From: Gammaproteobacteria bacterium
Lineage (GTDB): Bacteria > Pseudomonadota > Gammaproteobacteria > Immundisolibacterales > JAKLLR01
Reading direction: 5' to 3'
NCBI GenBank assembly: GCA_022014175.1
Contig: JAKLLR010000003.1
Span: 1 to 50,579 of the forward strand
DNA length: 50,579 nt
Both the position numbers and the translations under genes were made by a program. The notes beneath the pieces were generated by a model that worked only from the letters and a program-made list of their open reading frames with translations, was not told where the DNA came from and did not search any database. Shown here piece by piece: positions 30,239-40,537 of this stretch; within the stretch, counting starts at the first letter, position 1, and each line of letters starts with the position of its first letter.

Positions 30239-33200
30239 TTACATATTGCGCCGATACTGACCGCCAACCTGATAAAGCGCTCCGGAGAGCTGCCCCAGGG
30301 AGGCGTGCTTGACGCTCTCCAGCAGGGTTTCAAAGATATTACCGCCACTGCGGGCGGTCTGCTGCAGCTCCGTCAGAGCCTGTTCCAATCCGCCCTGGTG
30401 AGCCACATGGAAAGCCTCCACCGCTGCGATCTGCGACTGCTTCTCCTGCTCCGTCGAGCGGATCAGGTCGATAGTGGTTTCATCCTGGTCTGGCGTCTCT
30501 TTCGGCAAGAAAGTATTGACCCCGATGATCGGCAAGCTGCCATCGTGTTTCTTGCCCTCGTAATAGAGACTCTCATCCTGGATCTTGCCCCGCTGGTACA
30601 TGGTCTCCATAGCGCCCAGAACTCCACCCCTATCAGAGATTCGCTCGAACTCGGCATAAACCGCCTCCTCCACCAGATCAGTGAGCTCATCAATCACAAA
30701 CGCGCCCTGCAGTGGATTCTCATTTACATTCAACCCGAGTTCCCGATTGATAATCAGCTGGATCGCCATAGCCCGGCGAACGGACTCCTCGGTAGGGGTG
30801 GTGATTGCCTCGTCGTAGGCGTTGGTATGCAGGCTGTTGCAGTTATCGTAGATCGCATACAGCGCTTGCAACGTTGTGCGGATATCGTTGAACTGGATCT
30901 CCTGGGCGTGCAGCGAACGGCCCGAAGTCTGGATATGATATTTCAGCTTCTGGCTACGCTCATTAGCGCCGTACCGCGCCCGCATCGCCCGGGCCCAGAT
31001 CCGCCGGGCAACCCGACCCATAACCGCGTATTCCGGATCCATGCCGTTGGAGAAGAAAAACGAGAGGTTTGGGGCAAAATCATCCACCCGCATACCCCGG
31101 GCCAGATAATATTCAACAATGGTAAAGCCGTTGGAAAGGGTAAAGGCCAGCTGGGAAATCGGATTCGCCCCAGCCTCGGCGATATGATAGCCGCTGATCG
31201 AAACGCTGTAGTAGTTGTGTACTCTGTTGGCGATGAAATAGGACTGAATATCCCCCATCATCCGTAGAGCGAACTCGGTGGAGAAAATGCAGGTGTTCTG
31301 GGCCTGATCCTCTTTCAGGATATCCGCCTGCACCGTACCCCGGATTCGGCTTAGCGTCTCAGCCCGAATCCGGCCGTAACTCTCACCATCCACCAGTTGG
31401 TCGCCGCTCACGCCGAGCAAACCGAGACCCAAACCCTCGTTCCCCTCAGGCAGCTCCCCCTGATACCGGGGTCGCGGCTTGCCCTCCAGCAGCTGGTTGA
31501 TCTGCTGCTCTGCAGCCTGCCACCGCCCCGTTTCCCGCAGATGGAGTTCGATCTGCTGATCAACAGCGGCATTGATATAGAACGCCAGAATCATCGGCGC
31601 CGGGCCATTGATTGTCATTGAAACGGAGGTGCCCGGGTCACACAAATTAAAACCGGAATAGAGTTTCTTCATATCATCCAGGGTGGCAATCGAGACCCCG
31701 GAGTTACCGATCTTGCCGTAGATATCGGGCCGTTCGTCGGGATCCTCGCCGTAGAGTGTGACCGAATCGAAGGCGGTCGAGAGGCGATTAGCAGGCTGCC
31801 CCAGGGAGACATAGTGGAACCGTCGATTGGTCCGCTCTGGCGTGCCTTCACCAGCGAACATCCGGGCTGGATCCTCCCCGGTGCGGCGGTAGGGGAAGAC
31901 TGACGCGGTGTAGGGGTAATGCCCGGGCAGGTTCTCCCGCAACAGGAAGCTGAGAATCTCACCCCAGTCCTGGTAACGGGGCGCCGCCACTTTCGGCACC
32001 CGCAGATGGCTCAGAGTCTCAACGTAGTTGTCGCCCCGGATCTCGCGGTCACGCACCCGGTAACTGTACTGCTCAGCGGTCACCTCATCCCGCCGCTCGG
32101 GCCACTGCCGTAGCAGTTGCAGGGACTCCTCGGTCAACGCCCCCAGCGCCGAGTTGTAACGCTGCCTCAGCGTCAGAACCGCCAATTCGACACCCGCTTC
32201 CGTCAAACTGTTTTGAGGATAGCGCTCCAATCCTGCTGGCAACTGCTCATCAGCCAGAATCTCCAGACTCCGATAAAGACTCTGGGCCAGAGTCGCCGCT
32301 TCGGCCTGTTGCGGCACCGCCCGGTTAAGACTGCGGCCCTGCTCGGCAATCTCAGCCAGATAGCGCTGACGTGGTCCGGGAATCAGCGCAGGAGCACTGG
32401 GCTTCGCGCCACCGGCCAGCTCGATCTGAGGGGCCCAGGTCGCCTCATCAAGCGCCAGCTTTTTGACCAGATGACGACAGAGATTAATAAATAATCGATT
32501 GGTGCCCGGGTCATTGAACTGACTGGCGATACTGGGATAGACCGGCACCTCCTCATCGGCAAGAGCAAACGCCTTACGGTTGCGCCGCCACTGCTTTTTT
32601 ACATCCCGCAGGGCATCCTCCGCCCCCCGTTTCTCGAATTTATTCAGTACCACGATATCGGCAAAATCGAGCATGTCGATTTTTTCCAGCTGAGTCGCTG
32701 CACCGTATTCACTGGTCATAATGTAGACCGAGAGATCGACGAGATCAGTAATCGATGAATCGCTCTGGCCGATGCCCGCAGTCTCTACCAGAATCAGGCC
32801 AAACCCCTGGCAGGCGAGGAAATCAATGCTGTCAGCCAGAACTTGATTGGTCGCCAGATTCTGCTGGTGGGTGGCCATGGAGCGCATGTAGATACGGGGG
32901 CTGACCAGGGCATTCATGCGGATGCGATCACCCAACAGGGCGCCGCCGGTGCGACGCTTGGTGGGATCCACCGCCAATACCGCAATGCTCAAATCCGGAA
33001 ACCCCTGCAGAAAACGGTTCAATAATTCATCGGTGAGGCTACTCTTGCCGGCGCCCCCCGGACCAGTCAAACCAATAACCGGGGGTCTCCGGGCTGGCGC
33101 TGCCTTACGCCAGATTCTGCGCATCGCGGCCAGAGCCCCGGGGTTCCCGCTTGCCACCTCCAGCTCCGTCAGTGCCTCACCAAGCGCCCGGGGGGTGTCC

Positions 33201-33697
33201 AGGCCCGGCTGAAAGGGGGCTCGACGCCGCCCGCGGGCAGCCTTTGCAGTCCGTTCGATCAGATCGGTAATCATCCCCTCAAGCCCCAGCACCCGGCCAT
33301 CTTCCGGGCTGTAGACCTTCTCCACGCCGTAACCCTCAAGCTCACGGATCTCCTCCGGCACGATGACGCCACCGCCGCCGCCAAATACCCGAATATGCTC
33401 CGCGCCGGCCTGCCGCAGCAGATCAATCATGTACTTGAAGTATTCGACATGGCCGCCCTGGTAGGAGCTGATGGAGATGCCATCCACGTCCTCCTGTAGC
33501 GCCGCCCGAACCACCTCTTCAACCCCCCGGTTATGACCCAGGTGGATGATTTCCGCGCCCTGCTCCTGCATGATCCGGCGCATGATATTGATGGCGGCGT
33601 CATGGCCATCAAACAGGGATGCCGCCGTCACAAAACGGAGTGGCAGTGTGGCCTCAGAAGAGACTGAATCGAAGGCAGTTAGGGTAGCTTCAGGCAT
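30239..33697 (-). CDS. icmF: Fused adenosylcobalamin-dependent mutase IcmF with G-protein chaperone
   Basis: 1152 residues joining three parts. A cobalamin-binding domain comes first (about 20-150), with the His ligand in [12 protein letters not shown] at residue 32 and SSYQGGH near 78-84. A MeaB-like GTPase (about 205-430) has P-loop [10 protein letters not shown] near 211-220 and [15 protein letters not shown]. The mutase TIM barrel (about 540-1100) has [20 protein letters not shown] and [20 protein letters not shown]. IcmF interconverts isobutyryl-CoA and butyryl-CoA and its G domain gates B12 loading; related enzymes act on isovaleryl or pivalyl-CoA. The order B12 domain, GTPase, mutase is the IcmF layout and excludes ordinary methylmalonyl-CoA mutase. 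The two substrate-contact residues need alignment to settle specificity. Confidence 0.95.
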   Translation of the reverse strand: MPEATLTAFDSVSSEATLPLRFVTAASLFDGHDAAINIMRRIMQEQGAEIIHLGHNRGVEEVVRAALQEDVDGISISSYQGGHVEYFKYMIDLLRQAGAEHIRVFGGGGGVIVPEEIRELEGYGVEKVYSPEDGRVLGLEGMITDLIERTAKAARGRRRAPFQPGLDTPRALGEALTELEVASGNPGALAAMRRIWRKAAPARRPPVIGLTGPGGAGKSSLTDELLNRFLQGFPDLSIAVLAVDPTKRRTGGALLGDRIRMNALVSPRIYMRSMATHQQNLATNQVLADSIDFLACQGFGLILVETAGIGQSDSSITDLVDLSVYIMTSEYGAATQLEKIDMLDFADIVVLNKFEKRGAEDALRDVKKQWRRNRKAFALADEEVPVYPSIASQFNDPGTNRLFINLCRHLVKKLALDEATWAPQIELAGGAKPSAPALIPGPRQRYLAEIAEQGRSLNRAVPQQAEAATLAQSLYRSLEILADEQLPAGLERYPQNSLTEAGVELAVLTLRQRYNSALGALTEESLQLLRQWPERRDEVTAEQYSYRVRDREIRGDNYVETLSHLRVPKVAAPRYQDWGEILSFLLRENLPGHYPYTASVFPYRRTGEDPARMFAGEGTPERTNRRFHYVSLGQPANRLSTAFDSVTLYGEDPDERPDIYGKIGNSGVSIATLDDMKKLYSGFNLCDPGTSVSMTINGPAPMILAFYINAAVDQQIELHLRETGRWQAAEQQINQLLEGKPRPRYQGELPEGNEGLGLGLLGVSGDQLVDGESYGRIRAETLSRIRGTVQADILKEDQAQNTCIFSTEFALRMMGDIQSYFIANRVHNYYSVSISGYHIAEAGANPISQLAFTLSNGFTIVEYYLARGMRVDDFAPNLSFFFSNGMDPEYAVMGRVARRIWARAMRARYGANERSQKLKYHIQTSGRSLHAQEIQFNDIRTTLQALYAIYDNCNSLHTNAYDEAITTPTEESVRRAMAIQLIINRELGLNVNENPLQGAFVIDELTDLVEEAVYAEFERISDRGGVLGAMETMYQRGKIQDESLYYEGKKHDGSLPIIGVNTFLPKETPDQDETTIDLIRSTEQEKQSQIAAVEAFHVAHQGGLEQALTELQQTARSGGNIFETLLESVKHASLGQLSGALYQVGGQYRRNM

Positions 33698-33789
33698 GCG
33701 ATTATCCGGAAATTATTTGTCAATCTGGAGTAGTGTTCCAGCTGCCCGAGTTTACTAGATTTCCACGGCCCGAATCAGCCGAATCGGAT

Positions 33790-33807
33790 CCGGCCCCTTG
33801 GGGCCGG
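33790..33807. repeat. Strong dyad between ComFB-like gene and icmF
   Basis: CCGGCCCCTTGGGGCCGG is a perfect palindrome with 8-base arms and a TT centre, flanked by outer CCGAA/TTCGG arms. It lies just after the stop of the broken ComFB-like frame and 93 bases before icmF. No U-run follows on either strand, so it could be a weak terminator or an operator. Confidence 0.45.
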
Positions 33808-33838
33808 TTGGTGGTTCGGGTGCAGACCCGCCTGCTCG

Positions 33839-34114
33839 CTAGCGGCAGATAGCATTTGCAAAACTCACCCCGGGGTTTCTCTCCGCTGTGCCTCGAGCTC
33901 CCATGCGCCGATTTTGCGCCGGAATATTGAAATAAAATCCCACAGGCACTTTGTTCAGCACAATACAGACGATATCCTGTCAGCAGATTTCGCAGCTAAA
34001 GATCACCTCATTCGTTTTTGCCACGCGCTCGCGCAAAGTGGCAGCGCGCATCAGTTCCACCGCATCGGCACAGCCATCCAGCCAGCCTTGCAGACCGATA
34101 TCGGCTGCTTTCAT
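33839..34114 (-). pseudogene. ComFB-like small protein, interrupted by TGA
   Basis: From ATG 34114, with GGGGGA 8 bases upstream, a frame of 44 codons ends at TGA (33982-33980). The same frame continues 46 more codons to TAG at 33841. Read through, the middle gives SCEIC-[stop]-QDIVCIVLNKVP, matching the CxxCxxD...LNKv/lp signature of late competence protein ComFB (B. subtilis has CQVCQNDVLALSLNKV). The two halves therefore look like one gene of about 91 residues broken by one base. ComFB-family proteins are small and poorly understood; in cyanobacteria relatives bind cyclic dinucleotides. The family call rests on that single motif. Confidence 0.6.
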
Positions 34115-34207
34115 TGACGATATCCCCCGAATTTCATGGTCATGGCCACCCCGGTCGGCAGGTCACCAGAGCAGCTTGAACCCCACACCCTGGAGTAATC
34201 ATCCCAA

Positions 34208-35347
34208 ATGAGCGTAATTTCTACCGAATGGAGCTGGGTCGACAGCGACCGGCAGCTGGCCCAGCTCTGCGAGGCGTGGCTGGAGCTGCCCGCGGTCGGC
34301 GTGGATACCGAATTCATGCGCACCCGAACCTACTATCCCAGGCTGGCACTAATCCAGGTCTGCGATGGCCCCCGCAACTGACTGATCGACTCCCTGGCCA
34401 TCGCCGATCCGGCTCCTTTCGCCGAGTGGCTCGGGGCGGCCCAATGCCACAAGATCATGCACAGCTGTGGCGGGGACCTGGAAGTGCTTTATCACCATTT
34501 TGGGGTGATGCCAGCGGGCTTATTCGATACTCAGGTGGCGGAAGCCCTAAACGGTGGTGAATTTTCACTGGGTTACGCCAAGCTGGTGGCCCAGGAGTTT
34601 GGCGTCGAACTGCCCAAGGGGGAGACCCGCTCCAACTGGCTCAAGCGCCCCCTGAGCGAACGGCAACTGCGTTACGCCGCCCTCGATGTCGCCTATCTGC
34701 CGGAGATCTACCGGCGCCAGCAGACGGCACTGGACCAGAGCGGCCGAAACCGATGGTTTGAACAGGAGATGGCTGCACTGGGAGACCCCGGCCGCTTCCT
34801 GCCTGACCCCGATGCCCTGTGGCAGAAAATCAAATACCCAGCGGAAATTGAGCCAGTGCAACTGGCGGTCCTGCGCACCCTGGCAGCCTGGCGGGAGCTG
34901 GAGGCCCGACGCCGGGATCTGCCCCGAGGGTTCGTAATCGAAGACAAAGACCTGATCAGCCTGGCAATGGATCTGCCAACTTCCGACGGGGAGCTGAATA
35001 TTAATGGATCGACCCGCCGACGGCACGGCACCACCCTGCTGAATCTGATTCGGGAGGGGCGTGAGAGCGACCCGGAGAACTGGCCCCAAGTAAAGAGCAA
35101 AACTGACGACTGGCGAGAGCAGAAGGCGCTGACTGACCAGCTGGCCAAAGCGGCCAGAAGAGTGGCCCGTTCGACCGGAGTCGCGCCGGAACTACTGGCA
35201 CCTCGCAAACTGCTGGCCCAGGTCGCCAGTCGCATTCAGGCCGGGCAAGCCGAACCCTGGCCAGCCACCCTCACCGGCTGGCGGCTGGAACTACTGGCAG
35301 ACGCGCTCCTGGCCGCAGCTAACGGTCAACAACGGGGTAGCGACTGA
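34208..35347 (+). pseudogene. rnd: Ribonuclease D, interrupted by TGA
   Basis: The frame from ATG 34208 to 35347 would encode 379 residues, matching E. coli RNase D (375). It starts MSVISTEWSWVDSDRQLAQL and carries exonuclease motif DTEFMRTRTYYPRLALIQV (near 33-51). Codon 58 (34379-34381) is TGA inside DGPRN-[stop]-LIDSLAI, followed by C, a leaky context. After it come motif II (HKIMHSCGGDLEVLYHHFG), motif III (YAALDVAYLPEIY) and two HRDC-like regions. A restart at ATG 34457 would lose the DTE metal-binding motif, so the remaining product would be inactive. RNase D trims tRNA 3' ends and is usually dispensable, so true decay is plausible. Confidence 0.88.
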
Positions 35348-35403
35348 CATAGGGGTCTGCCACACTGTTGCCCCTGTTAATCAACCAGGCATCATTCAAA
35401 CAA

Positions 35404-36078
35404 ATGAGAACCAGAATATGCAGCACCGCCCTGGCGGGTGCCCTGTTGGCCCTGCCCGCCTTTGCCACCGTTGCCCTCGATAGCGACGACCAGAAAGTGA
35501 GCTACGTCATCGGCCTGAGCATCGGCCAGAATCTTCAGGCTCAAAATATTCCCTACAGCGAAGAGGCTCTCTTCGCTGGAATCGAGCACGGTCACCACGG
35601 CACGGAACCCCTCATCAAAGAAGATGACGCCCGTCTAGTGATGGCAGCCTTTGAACAGCAAAACCAGGAAGCAAAAAAAATGGCAGGTCAGGACAATTTA
35701 CTCGCAGCTGAGGCATTTCTCGCAGAAAACGCCAAAAAAGAGGGGGTTGTCACCCTCGACTCCGGACTACAGTACAAGATCATCAAAGCTGGTGACGGCG
35801 CGATACCCACCGCCGCCAGCAAAGTCACGACCCACTACAAGGGGACCCTCCTCAATGGCACCCAGTTCGACAGCTCCTATGACCGCGGCCAACCCGCAAC
35901 CTTTCCTGTGAGAGGCGTCATTCCGGGTTGGACTGAAGCACTCCAGCTCATGCCTCTGGGCAGCACCTGGGAACTCTACATTCCCCCCGCTCTGGCTTAT
36001 GGTGAACGGGGTGCGGGCGGTCGAATTGGTCCGAATTCAGCCTTGATTTTCACCATTGAACTGCTGGGTATCGAGTAA
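35404..36078 (+). CDS. FKBP-type peptidyl-prolyl cis-trans isomerase (FklB/FkpA-like)
   Basis: 224 residues from ATG 35404 (MRTRICSTALAGALLALPAF), a clear signal peptide, so the enzyme acts in the periplasm. The FKBP_N dimerisation domain (about 22-115) has KVSYVIGLSIGQNLQAQ, and the FKBP_C catalytic domain (about 120-224) has VTTHYKGTLLNGTQFDSSYDRG, VIPGWTEALQLMPLGSTWELY and PPALAYGERGAGG. It accelerates proline isomerisation during folding. The frame is open to 35368, but the added 12 residues would bury the signal peptide. A strong hairpin follows at 36088. Confidence 0.95.
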   Translation: MRTRICSTALAGALLALPAFATVALDSDDQKVSYVIGLSIGQNLQAQNIPYSEEALFAGIEHGHHGTEPLIKEDDARLVMAAFEQQNQEAKKMAGQDNLLAAEAFLAENAKKEGVVTLDSGLQYKIIKAGDGAIPTAASKVTTHYKGTLLNGTQFDSSYDRGQPATFPVRGVIPGWTEALQLMPLGSTWELYIPPALAYGERGAGGRIGPNSALIFTIELLGIE

Positions 36079-36087
36079 CCAGCCAGC

Positions 36088-36116
36088 GAGGGTGCCAGCC
36101 CCTGGCTGGCACCCTC
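36088..36116 (+). terminator. Terminator hairpin after the FKBP gene
   Basis: GAGGGTGCCAGCC-CCT-GGCTGGCACCCTC forms a perfect 13-bp stem with a 3-base loop, 10 bases after the FKBP stop. The following GGCTTCT is not a full U-run, so termination may be partial or assisted. Confidence 0.7.
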
Positions 36117-36403
36117 GGCTTCTGGACTCAGCCTCCCGGCTCAAGCGCAGCAATATCTCCCCGGTCAAGAACAACAGGGGCCGGGGGCGAGGCTGTCCGA
36201 GCCGCTGTGGCTCCAGGAGAACCAGAATCTGACCGCCGGTGAGTTCCGTTTTCACCGGATCGTTATTGAAAGGCTGACTGGTAAGCAGGTCACCACCCCA
36301 GCGGCCCTATCTGCCCGAATACCGCCAGAGTTCATGACTGCCACACCGGTCTCCTCTGTATCCGTTGATCAGACTTAGGGCAGAGGCGGGGAAATCTGTT
36401 CGG

Positions 36404-37135
36404 TTAAGCCTCACCATCCACTGCTGTTTGATCCAGCCTCCGCCAGACCGGCTCCGCCCCACCCTGATCATGCATACCCTGAAGCTTGGCCTCATGAGCC
36501 ACCAGCTCCTCCGGGCTGGCCCGCAATACCCGCAGGGATCCGTGAGCTAGATCAAGCTTTGCTACTGCAGCTGCCTCGCCACCGATCGTGACCTCGTCAT
36601 TCAGCAACAGACTGGTCTGCCCACCGGTCATGGCCAGGTAGACATCTGCCAGGATCTCCGCATCCAGCAGAGCACCGTGCAGCACCCGCTGGGAATTGTC
36701 CACGTCATAACGCTTGCAGAGCGCGTCAAGAGTGTTGCGCTGACCGGGGTGGAGATGGCGTGCCATACTGAGGGTGTCGAGCACCCCGCAGATCTCCTCC
36801 AGCGGCGTTGAGCGCTCATCCAGCAGTCTCAGCTCATTATTCAGAAAGCCCATATCAAAGGGGGCGTTGTGGATAATCAGCTCCGCGCCTTTAAGGTACT
36901 CGATCAGATCATCCGCAACATCAGCAAAACGGGGCTTATCCGCCAGCATCTCCGCGGTAATGCCGTGAACCTCAACCGCACCGAGGTCGATCTCCCGATC
37001 CGGGCGCAGATACTGATGATAGTGATTGCCGGTCAACCGGCGGTTTACCAGCTCTACACAACCAATCTCAATCACCCGATGGCCCTGACTGTGCTCCAGC
37101 CCGGTGGTCTCGGTATCAAGCACAACCTGTCTCAT
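36404..37135 (-). CDS. dnaQ: DNA polymerase III epsilon subunit (3'-5' proofreading exonuclease)
   Basis: 243 residues (E. coli 243). The DEDDh exonuclease shows motif [21 protein letters not shown] (5-24), motif [15 protein letters not shown] and motif [20 protein letters not shown]. It proofreads within the Pol III core, binding alpha through its C-terminal tail. The start overlaps the rnhA stop by four bases (ATGA), a layout common in gammaproteobacteria where the two are coupled. Confidence 0.98.
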   Translation of the reverse strand: MRQVVLDTETTGLEHSQGHRVIEIGCVELVNRRLTGNHYHQYLRPDREIDLGAVEVHGITAEMLADKPRFADVADDLIEYLKGAELIIHNAPFDMGFLNNELRLLDERSTPLEEICGVLDTLSMARHLHPGQRNTLDALCKRYDVDNSQRVLHGALLDAEILADVYLAMTGGQTSLLLNDEVTIGGEAAAVAKLDLAHGSLRVLRASPEELVAHEAKLQGMHDQGGAEPVWRRLDQTAVDGEA

Positions 37136-37575
37136 GTGATATCCACCATTTCGTCAATACCCCGGTTGGCCAGCCGATCGGCCCGCTCGTTGAACGGATG
37201 CCCGGCATGGCCCTTGACCCACTCCCAGCTGACTTGATGGTGGGACAGGGTTTGGTCGAGCTGCCGCCAGAGGTCTACATTCTTCACCGCTTTACGGCCC
37301 GCCGTGCGCCAGCCGTTCAGCTTCCATTTCGGCATCCACTCGGTAACACCCTGCATGACGTACCTGGAGTCGGTGGTCACCACCACCGTACAGCTGCGGG
37401 TTAAAGCCTCAAGCCCTTTGATGACTGCGGTCATCTCCATCCGGTTATTTGTGGTCTCCACCTCGCCACCCCATAGCTCTCGCTCCACCCCGCCATAGAT
37501 CAGAACCACACCCCAGCCACCGGGGCCCGGGTTACCGCGACAGGCGCCGTCGGTATATAACGCCACGGGTTTCAT
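37132..37575 (-). CDS. rnhA: Ribonuclease HI
   Basis: 147 residues. It degrades RNA in RNA-DNA hybrids. Catalytic residues are in [19 protein letters not shown] (7-25), [16 protein letters not shown] (E near 46), [14 protein letters not shown] (D near 68) and [17 protein letters not shown] (H and D near 122-132). It overlaps dnaQ by 4 bases and the upstream methyltransferase by 4 bases, making a three-gene coupled unit. Confidence 0.98.
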   Translation of the reverse strand: MKPVALYTDGACRGNPGPGGWGVVLIYGGVERELWGGEVETTNNRMEMTAVIKGLEALTRSCTVVVTTDSRYVMQGVTEWMPKWKLNGWRTAGRKAVKNVDLWRQLDQTLSHHQVSWEWVKGHAGHPFNERADRLANRGIDEMVDIT

Positions 37576-38306
37576 GCGCAGCGCCGCTGGGCCGCCGGTA
37601 ATAGCCCGCGGGTTCTATATCCGCTGAACTGACGCTGGTCAGGACCGACCAGGGTCATACCCAGCCGCTTTTTTTGCCCCACAAACACGTACACACCACC
37701 CAGCCCCGGGGAGATCTTTGCCCCGATTGATTCGAATTTACGACTCCAGACGTGGCCGTAGATAAGGCGTGCCGGAGGACCAAACAGCAGCGTCTCCCGC
37801 CCCACCGGGTCCACCGCCCGCCGCTGCAGTTGTCGCCGCAGCCAGGGCAGCGGCAGAAAACGATGCCGGGCAATATCAGATAACCGCTGAAGCCGTTTCG
37901 CCAGGTGCCAGACCCCCCAGCTGCTAGCGGGATTAAAACCGGTGACGATGAGATACCCCTCCGGCTCCAGAACCCGGCAGGCCTCGGCCAGAATCGCCTC
38001 GGGATTCCTGGCCGTCTCCAGCGTATGCGGCACCACAACTGCATCGAATGCCGCCCGGCCAAAAGGCAACGCGTCAGGCTGTCCGGCAACATGGGGCAAT
38101 CCTGCGGCGGTCGATTCCAGCACTGACACACGGCAGCCAGCGGGGGATACCAGCAACGCGCCACCCCAGGGACTGGCCAATTGCAGCGCCGACCGACACC
38201 CCAATGTCTCCAGTCGAGAGAGGATCTGACCCTGCTCAGCGCGCAGGACCTGCTTTCCAAGTTCACTGTTGAACCAGTCTGTGGAATCTCTGTCAGTCGC
38301 ACTCAT
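37572..38306 (-). CDS. SAM-dependent methyltransferase (YafS-like)
   Basis: 244 residues. The Rossmann part is centred on [20 protein letters not shown] and [20 protein letters not shown] (near 75-130). The classical motif I is weak ([14 protein letters not shown] replaces a clear GxGxG), as in YafS. In E. coli yafS sits between gloB and rnhA, and here the gene has the same relation to rnhA-dnaQ. Its substrate is not known. The C-terminal half (after 130) is basic and helical. Confidence 0.82.
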   Translation of the reverse strand: MSATDRDSTDWFNSELGKQVLRAEQGQILSRLETLGCRSALQLASPWGGALLVSPAGCRVSVLESTAAGLPHVAGQPDALPFGRAAFDAVVVPHTLETARNPEAILAEACRVLEPEGYLIVTGFNPASSWGVWHLAKRLQRLSDIARHRFLPLPWLRRQLQRRAVDPVGRETLLFGPPARLIYGHVWSRKFESIGAKISPGLGGVYVFVGQKKRLGMTLVGPDQRQFSGYRTRGLLPAAQRRCA

Positions 38307-38417
38307 GGCAGTGGTCCGGCGGGGGGATATGCGTAGGGGAGCTAGTGGTCAACTTTATCACAGGCGGGTCGCCCAACAGATTGCACGAACTGGTCCTGCA
38401 AACTAGAATCGGTACTC

Positions 38418-40013
38418 ATGTACGAGATTAAGTTTTTCACTCAACCCCATGGAATATGGGCCGTTGTTTTGGTTGCTCTGCTTGCTGGCTGCGCCAGCGA
38501 CCGCCGCAATTCCGCCACCTCCGAAACGCCCCCCGCCCACCGGGTGGGCACTGCCCAGGGGCGGCAACTGGAAGTCAATAATTCCAGGGTGCTGAAGTCG
38601 CGTGCTGCATCGACCCATGCACGCCAAACCACCTCCTTGCCCGTAGGCCAGCCGGAGAATCAGGAGCTGTGGTCGCAGTTACGGGTCGGATTTGCCATCC
38701 GTGATGTCGACACCCCCCGACTCCAGAGTGAAATAGACTGGCTGCACCAGCACCGGGACTACGCCACACGTGTGCTGAGCCGAGCCGCACCGGTTCTGCC
38801 TTTTATTCTGGAACAGACCAGAGCCCGGGGCTTGCCCACAGAGCTGGCCCTGCTGCCCTTTGTTGAGAGCGCTTTTAATCCGACAGCCACCTCCCGCTCT
38901 GGCGCCGCAGGACTATGGCAATTTATGCCCGCCACTGGGCGGCAATACGGCCTCACTCAGGACTGGTGGGCAGATGACCGCCGCGACCTGATCAAATCCA
39001 CCCACGCAGCGCTGGACTACCTGACGTATCTAAACAGAGAAGTTGGTGGTGACTGGCCACTGACCCTGGCAGCCTACAACGGGGGTCTGGGTACGCTCTT
39101 CAGGGCCCAGGCTCGCAACCGGGATAAAGGGCTCAATGACAATTTTGAGGCCCTGGTTCTGCGTCAGGAGACTCGGCACTATGTACCCAAACTACTGGCG
39201 ATTCGCCAACTGGTGGCCCAGCCCGACGCGTTCGGAGTGCGGCTACCGGTGGTTCCTCTGGTATCTTCATTCCAGCTGGTAGAGACCGGGGGACAGATTG
39301 AGCTGGCCCTGGCCGCCCGCCTCGCCGAGCTGGATATCGGCCAGCTACAGAGCCTGAATCCGGCCCTGCGGCGCTGGGCAACCCGCCCCGAAGGGCCCCA
39401 TCATCTACTGGTACCGGCTGATCAGGCGGAAGCCCTTCGGCGTGGACTGGCGACCATTGAGATCAGCCAGCGGGTCAACTGGCAACGCCACGCCATCGCC
39501 CGGGGTGACTCTCTAAGCACCATCGCCCGACGCTACGGCACCACTGTGGCGGTACTGCGGCAGACCAACAACATCAGTGGCAGCGCCATTCGGGCCGGTA
39601 AACACCTGCTGGTTCCTCAGAGCGGCGACCCCAGCCGGACAACAGTCGCCACCACGCCAAACTGCAACGGGCCCAGCCAGGCCTATCAAGTCGCATTGGG
39701 GGATACGCTCTGGATGCTCAGTCGGCGCCACGACATCAGTTTGGCCCAGCTGCAACAATGTAACGATCTGAGTAACGACTCAACTCTATCGATTGGGCAA
39801 ACGCTGCGGATACCACAGGGTACACTGCAGGTGGCAGACACCAGACGCCAGAGTAACGACGCGATTGACTATCGGGTACGACGGGGGGATTCTCTCAGCC
39901 ATATCTCCCGCAAGTTCGGCGTATCGGTCAATCAGTTGCGTCGATGGAATGGACTTGTGGATGATCTGCTACAGCCGGGGGACCTGTTAAAGGTCCATCC
40001 GAACACCACCTGA
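38418..40013 (+). CDS. mltD: Membrane-bound lytic murein transglycosylase D with three LysM repeats
   Basis: 531 residues. A lipobox (VALLAGC near 19-25) marks an outer-membrane lipoprotein. The SLT domain has LPTELALLPFVESAFNPTAT (near 137-156, catalytic Glu in the FVES context) and AAGLWQFMPATGRQYGLTQD. Three LysM repeats follow (starts near 355, 424 and 481; for example YRVRRGDSLSHISRKFGVSV) for binding peptidoglycan. It cleaves glycan strands to anhydromuropeptides. In E. coli mltD is followed by gloB, yafS, rnhA and dnaQ; gloB is absent here. Confidence 0.96.
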   Translation: MYEIKFFTQPHGIWAVVLVALLAGCASDRRNSATSETPPAHRVGTAQGRQLEVNNSRVLKSRAASTHARQTTSLPVGQPENQELWSQLRVGFAIRDVDTPRLQSEIDWLHQHRDYATRVLSRAAPVLPFILEQTRARGLPTELALLPFVESAFNPTATSRSGAAGLWQFMPATGRQYGLTQDWWADDRRDLIKSTHAALDYLTYLNREVGGDWPLTLAAYNGGLGTLFRAQARNRDKGLNDNFEALVLRQETRHYVPKLLAIRQLVAQPDAFGVRLPVVPLVSSFQLVETGGQIELALAARLAELDIGQLQSLNPALRRWATRPEGPHHLLVPADQAEALRRGLATIEISQRVNWQRHAIARGDSLSTIARRYGTTVAVLRQTNNISGSAIRAGKHLLVPQSGDPSRTTVATTPNCNGPSQAYQVALGDTLWMLSRRHDISLAQLQQCNDLSNDSTLSIGQTLRIPQGTLQVADTRRQSNDAIDYRVRRGDSLSHISRKFGVSVNQLRRWNGLVDDLLQPGDLLKVHPNTT

Positions 40014-40047
40014 AAACAGCAACATAAATTTTGAGAGGACGCATAAC

Positions 40048-40527
40048 ATGATTCAAGTTGGTCAAAAACTCCCGACCGTGACTCTGGTCCAGATGGGCGC
40101 TGAAGGGCCCGCCCCGATCACCACGGATGAGCTGTTCGCCGGCAAAAAAGCGGTGCTTTTCGCGGTTCCCGGCGCTTTTACCCCCACCTGCTCTGCCCAG
40201 CACCTGCCCGGCTTTGTCAGCAATGCCGCAGCCATTAAAGCCAAAGGTGTAGATCTGATCGCCTGCGTTTCGGTCAATGATGTATTCGTCATGGCGGGTT
40301 GGGGCAAAGACCAGAACACCGGCGACGACGTGGTGATGCTGGCCGATGCCGGTGGTGATCTGGCCAAGGCCGTGGGCCTGGAGTTTGATCTCAGCGCCCG
40401 GGGACTCGGAGTCCGTTCAATGCGCTACGCCATGATTATTGAAGATGGCGTGGTCACCACTCTCAACGTGGACGAGAGCGGCGGGCTGGAATCCAGCAGC
40501 GCTGAAGCCATCCTGGCTGCGCTCTAG
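40048..40527 (+). CDS. Peroxiredoxin (Prx5/AhpE-like)
   Basis: 159 residues. The peroxidatic Cys is in PGAFTPTCSAQHLPGF (near 41-56) with the TxxC motif, and a second Cys lies in DLIACVSVNDVFVM (near 74), the usual Prx5 arrangement. The conserved Arg is in RSMRYAMIIEDG. It reduces peroxides using glutaredoxin or thioredoxin. 34 bases separate it from mltD; a GAGAGGA precedes ATG 40048. Confidence 0.95.
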   Translation: MIQVGQKLPTVTLVQMGAEGPAPITTDELFAGKKAVLFAVPGAFTPTCSAQHLPGFVSNAAAIKAKGVDLIACVSVNDVFVMAGWGKDQNTGDDVVMLADAGGDLAKAVGLEFDLSARGLGVRSMRYAMIIEDGVVTTLNVDESGGLESSSAEAILAAL

Positions 40528-40537
40528 ACCGGCAACC

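Noticed and set aside
30043..30348. 101-codon minus frame overlapping the icmF end
   Set aside because: Most of it is antiparallel-frame noise within icmF; the free 49-codon part has a hydrophobic stretch but no start signal or recognisable family.
13714..34381. TGA or TAG reassigned to a sense codon genome-wide
   Set aside because: fba and mltD end at TGA, and cinA, prx and queG at TAG, with normal lengths; prfB is intact with its TGA-dependent frameshift; TGG is used for Trp throughout.
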